Assembly: GCA_002270565.1 (NCBI GenBank)
Contig: NQMI01000099.1
Span: 115,535-179,534 of the forward strand
Direction of reading: 5' to 3'
Source of the DNA: Stenocarpella maydis
Taxonomy: Eukaryota > Ascomycota > Sordariomycetes > Diaporthales > Diaporthaceae
DNA: 64,000 bases
Shown here one piece after another: positions 56,211 through 64,000 of this stretch (positions are counted from its first letter, which is position 1; the number at the start of each line of letters is the position of its first letter). The notes below the pieces were generated by a model. That model had not been told where the DNA came from. It ran no database searches and saw only the letters and a list, made by a program, of their open reading frames with translations. A program made the translations under genes and the position numbers.

Positions 56211-57575
56211 CTACGGCAGAGATGGGCTCATGCCCGATTTCAAGCCGACCCCCTCGCAAACTCTACCCCTGTTATACCAGGTCAGCTCCGGCTCCAGAAG
56301 CTCTGCCGTGACCCAACGAGCTGTCTGAGTGTGCGTGCTGTCCGTGTCAGGGTCTCCGAACGGCCTGCCAGTCCTGTCTGTTCTCAGCTCGTCGCTGATA
56401 TGCAGCCGCCCCAATTCGCCCTCGATGGCGGCGGTTCCCTCACCCCCCTGTCTATCATCTCCCTGGCTCACGGGACGGCTCCTCGGGAAGCTGGTCCTGC
56501 CTTCGGCCAGGGCCTGGAAGATCACGAGCTGGTCCTGCAGGAACTCGTCCACCACGCCTCCCGCGCTCACCTCCTCGGCGAGTGACTTCGTAACAACCCT
56601 CGCCACTTCCTCACTGAGCCTTGATCCCGACTTCCCCTTGCGCTTCCCGCTATACAGCAGGTCCCGGCCCCATCGCAACGTCTGAGACCTTGCCACCGCG
56701 AGGACATAGATGCGCGCCTCGTGCTTGCTCTCCTCGGGCGCCCGGAACTCGCACTCTGCCCCGGGGAATGCCCTCCCCAGGCGCTCGCGCAGGGCGGCCT
56801 CGAGCTCGGCGTGCATGGTGCTCGGCGTGATGATGGTCACCTCGATGGCCCTGACCTGGAAATCGCCGGGCTGCGAGCCCGGCCGGGGCAGCCCGTCCCT
56901 GAGCCTCAGCGCCCCGCCCAGTGAGACGGGCTGCACCCGAAACCAGAGCGACCCCCTCGACGCGGGGCCCATGCTCCAGCCCCTGGCGAGGATGCGCCTC
57001 TCGGCGCGCACGCCGAACCAGTGCTCCAGGGCCGGCAGCAGCACCTGGTCCAGGTACTCGTAGCTGGGCGAGAAGGAGACGTTGGTGCCGCCCGAGATTG
57101 TCAGCTCGACCGGCTCGCCGCTCTCGTTGCCCGCGAGCAGGACGAAGGGGAAGACGGCCTGGAAGACAAGCAGCGCGCTGGCGGCGGGCGACTCGGCGCG
57201 GATGGTGATGTTCCTCTCCCACAGCTCGCCGGGCCCGCGGGCCGGCCGGAAGTCGAGCGTCTTGCTGCCGACCTCGAGGCCCTTGACGTCGGCGCCTGTT
57301 GCCTTTGCGAGCCAGGCGATCGATGTGACGTGCTGTGACTTGAGGCCTGGCGCGGGGCAGTGTCAGCTCCCGTGTGGGTGAGTATCGCGCAGAAGGCTGT
57401 CCGGGGCTGCGTCTGCATCATTACCTCCGCCTCGCGGCCCCGGGCGGTTGCCCCTCACGTCTGTGATCCTGACGGGCCTGCATGCGACTGAGGCGAGCGC
57501 GATCGCGATTCTGACCAGCTGCCCGCCACCCTCGCCAGTGCGCCCGTCGAGATGGATGGTGTCGTCTCGAGCCAT
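56211..57575 (-). CDS. RNA 3'-terminal phosphate cyclase family protein
   Basis: ATP-dependent conversion of an RNA 3'-phosphate to a 2',3'-cyclic phosphate (RtcA family). Exons (minus): 57425..57575 and 56211..57346; the 78-bp intron has GTAATG...GCCAG and restores RGGGLKSQHV. The protein has 428 residues. Seen: LDGRTGEGGGQLVRIAIALA (the N-terminal EGGGQ motif), NRPGPRGGGLKSQHV, ELTISGGTNVSFSPS, and near the end DEFLQDQLVIFQALAEG and THTQTARWV, which carries the family's nucleotidylated His block (HTQTA). A Ser/Arg/Asp-rich insert sits between the last two blocks. This keeps the catalytic signature, unlike Rcl1-type relatives which have lost the His, so true cyclase activity is likely. Confidence 0.9.
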
Positions 57576-59281
57576 GTATGTGTGTGGCGGTAGCAGGCGA
57601 GGATCGGTGCCTCGGGGGCGGGGATGGAATTTCTGATGCAGCCTGACCGGGACTTGAGCTGTATTGTTCACGTTACGAGGCTGGATGGATATCGAGTACA
57701 AGCAATACAAAAGAAGGAGAGAGAGAAAGAGAGAGAGAGAGACTTCTGCCTACAGCGGCGGAACGATCTTGTTTGAGGGACATCAGATTCACCAGGGCGT
57801 GGTGGCCATGAAGGAAGCTGATAAGCCCCGCTGAGTCACCCGGCGACACTTCTATGGTCGCACAGCAAAATGGCACCGCCTCCTTCGTCTATTTTCAATC
57901 CCAAGACACCCAGGTGCAGTGTTTCATCCACACCAGAGTTTTATTTTTAGTGCTTCGAGCTCTCAAGGAGATGGCCTGAAATCTTCAGCCAACTACGTCT
58001 AGGCCAACCATTGGAAGGCTCTATTAAGAATGGCAAGGAGCCAGCATTATCGAGAAATCGATGAGCGAGACGCAGTGTAGTTATAGTCGAAAGTTCTCAG
58101 GTGTACTCGAGGTGAGACGGCTCATCCACCTGGCAATTAGTTATGGGAACCACTGCCCAGGATATCAAGCAATCACCGCAGACATGGCGCGCAAACGATA
58201 TACCCACGGCATGACATGCCCGCACCCTAATGCAGCCCATCAAGCTTGATCTGAACGGGTTCGAAGAGCCGCTGTCCGCCAAGCTGCTCCTGACTGACCT
58301 TCACCCAAGATTGCGGCGCCGTTGGTACAGCCGGCTGATGTGAATCGATGCGACCTGTACCAAACCAGGACAGTGAAGAGGACAAGCGTATACGATCCTG
58401 CGGACCGCGCGCGCGTGTGGCTGGGGTGAGACTTCCCCCGCGGAGGAGAGTGCTTCTTGTGTCATGCCGACACCCCCAGACGGATCTGCGCGCACTGAGC
58501 CAGGGGCCAAAAGCTCGACCCGGCCGGCCGAGGACCCCATTGATACAGCTGGAACATGGCCCCTCCCGGGGGGTCTGGCGGGCACTGTCCGCCATCATCA
58601 CTCGGCCCTGCTGCTCGCGATCCGCCCCCCCCCCCGGCCGGGCGACACTCCCAGCTGAAAATGGTGAATCGACCAGTCGGCGCCGCTGGACAAGGGCACG
58701 ATCAAGCAGCCGGGCCGGCAGTCCGTGCGTGGCCGTCATGCGGACGTCTTCGTCCACTGCGCGAAGCCCTTCCCGTCCAACAGTGAGTGGCCCAAGGAAT
58801 TCCCCATCAAAATGCGCGCACAGCCGAGTTGGTGCTCAAACTTCGCGTGGCGGTAGGCGACCTGGCCGAGGTGTTCGACTGCGGTAGCGACAGCAGCACC
58901 CACACAAAGCAGCGGGGGAGACCCACGTCCCACGCCTGGAAGCCAGAAATGGACCCGGGCGTTCCGTGGTGCACAGAGGCGCTGCGGAGGGCGGGCGCAT
59001 AGGGGTCGGGCCCGTGGGTATAAGATAGGTGACTCGGAAGCTTGGTGCCCCCACGCCACGGAATTTGCGGCCGCGGTGGAGTCGAACCAAGAGCCAGTGG
59101 CGCTCGTGCGTCAGCCATGTGTGCATGGTATCATGTATGGGCAAGAATTAGGTCTGATATCTCAGGGGCGGATCAGGGAGCTATGTTGGATTGTAGAGTG
59201 AGAGGCTAAAAGCCTGTCACCGGCGAATTTCATCTTCATAGGAACGTAGCGGGCTTAGTGAGCTTGCTCCACCCGACTTCC
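57576..59281. other. 1.7-kb intergenic region with a possible gene remnant
   Basis: Starts with the cyclase promoter and a (GA)n tract at about 57,717-57,742. A C-rich run lies near 58,624-58,635. 58,668-58,856 on the plus strand is a 62-codon open stretch with protein-like composition, noted in the findings. No full gene is recognised; the longer open frames here (up to 179 codons) look like GC-rich by-products. Confidence 0.45.
57717..57742. repeat. GA-rich simple repeat
   Basis: GAGAGAGAAAGAGAGAGAGA-type tract in the 5' region of the cyclase gene. Purine tracts of this sort are common in fungal promoters and 5' UTRs. Confidence 0.8.
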
Positions 59282-60817
59282 CTATATCCAAGCATCCAAT
59301 ACCTTATCTCGGATACCCGCGACCGCGTCATCCACAGCCGCTCGAATCGCATCGAACATGTCTTCCTCTTTCACGAAGTCATCCAGCCTCTGATCAATGA
59401 GCAGATCCACATCCTTGTCCATCGTCTGGCGCAGCGCGTGCATCTCCTCGCGCAGGCCGTCAAGCTGGGTTGAAATGTACGCCTGCACGCGATCTGAGAC
59501 ATCAGTGGACGCAGACACCGTCGAGCCCTGATCATCTGATGTCGTCGTTGCCGAGGGCCCAGGCGAGCCAGTAGGCGCTTGGGATGCAGTGGATGCTTGC
59601 GAGTCAGCCCGCACGTTAGGCTCTGGCACATTGTATTTCTGCTCTTTTTGAGAAAGGCGGCAGTCCCGCGAGGATGCAATGAGAGCCGTCAGCTTGCGCG
59701 TCTCATCGGCAACTCGCACGCGTTCTTCGTCTATTTTGCAAAGCATCGAACTGAGTCGCTCTTCCTTCTCGTCTACGCGTCGCAAAAGCTCCTCTATTGT
59801 CTTTTCTTTCTTCTCCGTGCGCCGCAAAAGCTCCGCCATCATCTTCTCTCGCTCACCAACAGCTAGGTTGAGATGCTGCCATGTTCTATACCTGGGCGTA
59901 CTGCTGGAGCTCCGGCTCCGGCTCCGGCTCCTGCTGAGGCTCCTGTCCTCGATCCTACTCTTCGCCGTAGGCGAGGGCGAGGGAGACCTTGAGCGCAGTC
60001 TCTTGTGCTGCCGTCGCTTTGATCCAGGTGTCAGGGGAGGTAAAGGGGGTCCGTCGGAAGCAACGTCCGGGTAAGCTGGTGGCTGACAGGCAAACAATGA
60101 TGGAGGCGGGCGGTCACTACTCGAAAAGGGGGCTAGCTCCTCGAGTTCGACAACCCGGCCGCCCGCCCCACGGTACAGCGAGCGCAGATCAGCCTGAACA
60201 GGGTCCGGCTGCAGTCGGCCGCTTGTCGAAACAGCCTGGCAGAGGGCGGTAAGCTGAGCAGGGCCGGATGCTAGGGCAGCAGCGGGCGGCAGGGATATGT
60301 AGATGACAGCCTGCTGGGCGAGCAAGCGTAGGGCACCGAGGGTATTGCACGCAGCGGGATTTGCGGCGCTAATGTTGCCAGCTGGCAAGCTTCGTGGAGC
60401 GACGATACTGACAGAGCCCGACGGGACAAGGAAGAAACGGAGACACGTTTTCGCGGGGGGGTGGATCGTCCCGGAGTGGCCAGTGGCGCTGGTAGCTTCG
60501 GTGATGTTGGTAGTGTTGTCATGTTGACAGAGGCTGAGGATATCGATCTTGTCGGGCGGGATGTGCAGGAAGAAGGGCACAGCACGCGTCTCTGCGTCGA
60601 CTTGGAGGCTGACAAGAGTACGCAGACGGAAAAATGCGAGGTTTCTCTCTGGATTGAAGAAGAGGCTTAGAGCGGTAGGAAGCGGGAGAGCAGTGTTTGA
60701 GTTCCCTTGATGCTGGCACTGATGGGAGTCGACATGATCAATGTTGACTGAGCAGCCGTTGATGGTGTGGCCACGCAAGCCAGGACCTTGAGTTGAAGGT
60801 TTGGTCGAGGTGGACAT
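59282..60817 (-). CDS. Uncharacterised RS-rich, coiled-coil protein
   Basis: Intronless, 511 residues, ATG at 60817 (MSTSTKPSTQGPG). I do not recognise the family. Residues 45-100 look folded (LPTALSLFFNPERNLAFFRL, FFLHIPPDKIDILSL), followed by CLRFFLVPSGSVSIVAP and LGALRLLAQQAVIYISLPP. Residues about 260-310 are disordered, basic and Arg-Ser rich (RSRSPSPSP, SLSRSRSRSRSSSS), as in nuclear splicing or chromatin-associated proteins. Residues about 320-385 form a heptad-like charged helix (KKEKTIEELLRRVDEKEERL). A second coiled coil spans about 450-511 (QLDGLREEMHALRQTMDKDV). A nuclear, self-associating protein is plausible but unproven. Confidence 0.75.
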   Translation of the reverse strand: MSTSTKPSTQGPGLRGHTINGCSVNIDHVDSHQCQHQGNSNTALPLPTALSLFFNPERNLAFFRLRTLVSLQVDAETRAVPFFLHIPPDKIDILSLCQHDNTTNITEATSATGHSGTIHPPAKTCLRFFLVPSGSVSIVAPRSLPAGNISAANPAACNTLGALRLLAQQAVIYISLPPAAALASGPAQLTALCQAVSTSGRLQPDPVQADLRSLYRGAGGRVVELEELAPFSSSDRPPPSLFACQPPAYPDVASDGPPLPPLTPGSKRRQHKRLRSRSPSPSPTAKSRIEDRSLSRSRSRSRSSSSTPRYRTWQHLNLAVGEREKMMAELLRRTEKKEKTIEELLRRVDEKEERLSSMLCKIDEERVRVADETRKLTALIASSRDCRLSQKEQKYNVPEPNVRADSQASTASQAPTGSPGPSATTTSDDQGSTVSASTDVSDRVQAYISTQLDGLREEMHALRQTMDKDVDLLIDQRLDDFVKEEDMFDAIRAAVDDAVAGIRDKVLDAWI

Positions 60818-63259
60818 GGTCGTTCAGGATGGGCCCTAAAACATCGGAAATGCGGTCAGCTATGGGAGAATCTGTGGGAGGGGAGTAACAGAGGGAAACA
60901 AGTCCCCGTGTAGGTGTGACTGCGACTGCGACCGCGACTGCAACTGCAACTGCATTGAAACCCGAGTGAGTGAATGAACAGCAACAGCGACAGCAACGGC
61001 GACAGCGACAGCAATGCCAACACTCGCTGCCTCCCTCCTGAACCCCCTTCTCAGCGTCTCTGCCGTGCACAACGAAGTCCGCCAAGCGCGTACGCAGGCA
61101 GTCGACCTCGTTGCTCCCCAAAGCCCAGCGCCCGAGAACCAGAGTCGTAACCCCAGCCCGAGCGGTCTGTAGCGTGGCAGTGGGTGCGCAACAGCGAAGC
61201 TGAGATGGTACTGCCGAGTGTGCAATGCAGTATTAAGGTGTCAGGATGTAGGTCATGATGGAGGAGGGGGTGGAGATAAATCAAAGGTCGGTGGTTGATG
61301 GTTGATGGTTGACGGGTTGACGTTGGATGGTGGAGGGGGAAATGGGCCGCAATCAGGTGAGGCTGGGCAGCTTACATAATTCCCGGTGTGGCTCGTGCAC
61401 CCTGCCGGCAGTGGTTGGGCTGGGCCCCACCACATGTTCCCCCTGTCCATCCAGTACTGTGCAGCATAGAAACTTTAAGTAATCAACATTGAAGACTGCA
61501 CCTACGTTTCGACGAGATCCATACTCTAGTACCTACCTAGGTGCTTATGATAGGAAGTACTCGCGCTGTTAGTTACTTAGGTACTGTTGGAGTTTTGATG
61601 GGTCTCGACTTCATTTCCGTCTTTCTCTTCATGTCCTCTTCCCCAATGCTGCCGACTCTCACTCCGACATCTTCCCAGGCATAAGCTTACTCAGCAATTA
61701 ACTTTAGTTGTGGGTAACTACGCTATGCTGTAGTTGCTCGAGGCGCGATATTAGCGAGAAATCACCCGCCACTTGTCTCGATCGAATCTCACGACATCCC
61801 ATAGAAGCAGCCGAGATCACTCACATATGGGATCATGTCAACTCCGCCGACACCCCGCTGAGATCCTGGCCTTTCACGCGGTTATTGTCTCTGGGGCTTT
61901 TGTCTCCACACTGGCAAGAATCAACGTCAAAGTGTGTGACAAATTGCCAGTGAAAACCATGGTACGTATCAGTTATCAACTAAAAGAATTTTTTGAATTT
62001 TTTTTTAAAAAAAATAAGCGCACAGCTACCTGAGTGATGCACCAATCTTGGATATATGTGGTGGTTGGGGTCTCTCATTCGTAGCGGGCGCTCTTTAAGT
62101 TCTACCCATGTGGCCCCAAAATGACGCCAGCTGTACTAAGCGAAGTGTCGAGCAGCTAGGGGCTAGATTTTGAGATCGCCCGTCCTTAGCCGTGGTTCGA
62201 GCTGCTGGGGAGAGCGTCTTCAGATTTCAATGAGTTTGCTTGGTAAACACTCGGGTTGAAGTCGATACAAATTCGGCCTGTTCGGGATGTCACTGACTTC
62301 TGCCTCAAGTTGATATGGTTTGATCCAATCAGGGTCCTATCTCAAGCATCTCTGCAGACCAATTAACAATGTTCCGATTATTGTGTGGACTGATTTAATT
62401 TTTCAGCTACTCCACGAATCAGTAACGACAGTGGTTGTTCTCAATTGAATAAGTGGCAATATGATTATTTCTCAATCATAGTCAACTCACGCCGTCAGGC
62501 TTCAGGCCGTAATCATCCAGCCTGCTGCGAGCCAGTAGTGTTTCCAAAGCCACCATGTCTTTTTTTTTTTTTGTGCCGGGGCTGTTGAAAAGTCGTCAAG
62601 CCATCAGCTTCGAAGCTATGAAGATTGAAGCCGACGGGTCTCACCCTAAGGTTGCCTCGTACCGTCAAGCCTCGAACTTCGCAGCAGATTTCATTGCAGC
62701 CGCGTTGCGTCACCCGTGGATACTGTAGCAAGGTACATGGTAACTAGGGCCAAAATAATTTCCTCTCAGTTCAAGTGTTCCTGGCATCATCCATGAGCGG
62801 TCCAGGCGGTCTGCCCTGTTGGTCTCGTGGTGAAGCGTGCATTGTGACTCCCCACAAGTTCCCCGGATTGGATACCTAGGTACGTCTTGGCGGGCGACGG
62901 AGATGGGTGCTCGATTCAAAACAAGGCAAAGCAATGGGGACTGTTGTGCAGCACGACGTTTCCTGGCGTGTTATGTGGGGGTGTGCTCGTTGATGGCCGA
63001 GTGGGCGCCGGTTGGCACGCCGGGTCGGGATGACGGAAGCCGTCCGCCTCGAGATTCAAAAAGTTGGTCGATATTGGCTCCCAAGGTTACAGTGCGACTC
63101 GCCCTCGACCATAAAAGCCCCTCAAGTTCTTTGACATTTGTTTTGGCAGCTTTTTCCGTAACTTGCCCACACGATCAACATCCATTTTATTCAGTAGCAC
63201 ATTCAGGTCACATTCCTCCCAAGACTCTCAAGTCCGTTTTCAACTCGTTCAGCTCCCCA
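60818..63259. other. 2.4-kb divergent intergenic region
   Basis: Upstream of both the coiled-coil gene and the amino-acid transporter. Contains two hexamer-like tracts (60917-61015, listed separately), a T10 run near 62,562, and an exact TACCTAGGTA at 62873-62882, with near-copies at 61534 and 61573. No gene is recognised. Confidence 0.5.
60917..61015. repeat. Degenerate hexamer tracts (GACTGC and GCGACA)
   Basis: 60917-60955 is a run of GACTGC/GACCGC/AACTGC hexamers. 60975-61015 is a run of AGCAACAGCGACAGCAACGG-type triplet-phased units. Roughly 20 bp separate them. They lie about 100 bp upstream of the coiled-coil gene ATG. Confidence 0.8.
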
Positions 63260-63783
63260 ATGGATCCTTTCGCCACCATGTGTCCCAACGACAATCCTGG
63301 GGTCGTGACTCCTCCCTCCGGCTCCGAAAAGATGAAGAAAGAAGAAAACTCAGATATTTACAACACCACTTCCCATGAGTGCGGCGCCCAGGGCGACCTC
63401 GAGAGTGGCCTCGATGCAGTCTTTGGCCAAGTGGGCGAGGGCGCTACCAACTACCGCAATGTACGTTTCCCATCACGTGCTCCTCCCAGAGGTCGCACCA
63501 GGACTGACGCTTGTCTCGCAGGTCGGCTGGATCGGGACCGTCGCCCTGTTGATGAAGACCATGATTGGTCTGGGTATTCTATCAATCCCCGCCGCCTTCG
63601 ACACGCTTGGCTTGATCCCCGGCATCATCTGCCTGCTGATTATCGCCGCCATCACAACATGGTCAGACTACATGGTCGGCGTTATCAAGCTCCGGCACCC
63701 CGGGGTATACAGCATTGGTGATGTTGGAGGGTTGCTGTTTGGCCGTGTCGGCCGCGAATTCTTGGGCGCCGCATTCTGTCTTT
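63260..63783 (+). CDS. Amino-acid transporter (AVT/Mtr type), 5' part only
   Basis: Proton-coupled amino-acid permease of the AAAP family. Exons 63260..63460 and 63522..63783 join in phase 0 (YRN to VGWIGTVALLMK); 154 residues are visible of an expected 450-500. The N-terminal 60 residues are polar. Then TMIGLGILSIPAAFDTLGLI, helix 1 of the family, and helices IPGIICLLIIAAITTW and VGREFLGAAFCL. The last exon ends at a GTCAGC donor; the next exon cannot be found. The presumed intron runs through an A19 tract into the 9-bp satellite at 63911. The start codon has in-frame open sequence upstream; the ATG at 63260 was chosen because it sits after a typical C/A-rich leader. Confidence 0.82.
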
Positions 63784-63910
63784 GTCAGCACATCCCCGAG
63801 TGCATCCTTCGTCTCGTAAAAAAAAAAAAAAAAAAATTCTGTCTAACTAGGTCCCCGTTCCGTCACGAACTCGGAGTAATTCGTTTGGGTCGGGTCCGGG
63901 TCCGATCTTT
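63784..63910. other. Disrupted sequence between transporter exon and satellite
   Basis: Begins like an intron (GTCAGC). It then has an A19 run at about 63,819, a CTAACTAG, and a GC-rich stretch (GGGTCGGGTCCGGGTCC) just before the satellite. No exon of the transporter follows. It may be a long intron with an insertion, or an assembly join. Confidence 0.55.
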
Positions 63911-64000
63911 ATTTAATGTATTTAATGTATTTAATGTATTTAATGTATTTAATGTATTTAATGTATTTAATGTATTTAATGTATTTAATGTATTTAATGT
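63911..64000. repeat. 9-bp satellite, same unit as at 24824
   Basis: Ten uninterrupted units of ATTTAATGT (a rotation of TTAATGTAT) running off the window edge. Same strand orientation and same unit as the array at 24824-25217. Confidence 0.93.

Noticed and set aside
58348..58887. 179-codon plus-strand open frame
   Set aside because: Arg/Ser/Pro-rich composition typical of a wrong frame in GC-rich DNA, and no motif.
62837..63259. N-terminal extension of the amino-acid transporter
   Set aside because: In-frame but without family similarity, and it contains promoter-like text; the ATG at 63260 gives a normal N-terminus.

Overview
The window looks like nuclear chromosomal DNA of a filamentous ascomycete (Pezizomycotina, probably a Sordariomycete). 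Genes carry short GT-AG introns (about 45-150 bp) with CTAAC/CTGAC-type branch sites. The housekeeping genes have clear fungal orthologues (MSS4, COA6, SYS1, NSA2). There is a CFEM-domain seven-helix membrane protein of a kind restricted to Pezizomycotina, and the repeats show heavy C:G to T:A decay of the sort left by repeat-induced point mutation (RIP). The species cannot be named from this sequence.

Layout. 1-8.6 kb is gene-bearing: the 3' part of a PtdIns4P 5-kinase, COA6 (minus), SYS1, and a flavin monooxygenase with a one-base frameshift. 8.6-25.3 kb is a repeat island. It holds a 14-bp-stem hairpin, a RIP-decayed duplicate of a nearby pseudogene, a 23-bp minisatellite, the pseudogene itself with two CpA-type nonsense codons, a decayed Tc1/mariner transposase, and a decayed Ty3/gypsy chromodomain retrotransposon. 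The retrotransposon has two 446-bp LTRs, an internal 3.77-kb duplication joined at a single N, and a truncated extra copy that ends at a second N. A pure 9-bp satellite of about 44 units follows. 25.3-27.9 kb has balanced base composition and no gene I can recognise.

27.9-41 kb holds the CFEM membrane protein, an aldo-keto reductase, a major-facilitator permease, a secreted 5'-nucleotidase-type phosphoesterase and a SET-domain protein. 41-54.4 kb holds a P450 pseudogene with its middle deleted, a 2-oxoglutarate/Fe(II) oxygenase, a second permease, NSA2, a divergent protein kinase and an intact single-exon P450. 56.2-60.8 kb holds an RNA 3'-phosphate cyclase family gene and an uncharacterised RS-rich coiled-coil protein. 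The last gene (63.26 kb onward) is an amino-acid transporter that breaks off shortly before a second array of the same 9-bp satellite, which runs off the window.

The genes do not form one obvious pathway. The P450 relic, 2OG oxygenase, permease and second P450 between 41 and 54.4 kb could be remains of a small catabolic or metabolite locus, but no backbone synthase is visible and NSA2 and a kinase interrupt it. I found no convincing novel system. The items most worth checking are the two identical 9-bp arrays, the N-joined retroelement copies, the RIP pseudogene pair, the unplaceable 2.6-kb block, and the over-represented palindrome TACCTAGGTA in intergenic DNA. Exon borders were worked out by eye from splice signals and frame. 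The complete multi-exon models close in frame, except the flavin monooxygenase, which closes only after allowing for one extra base.
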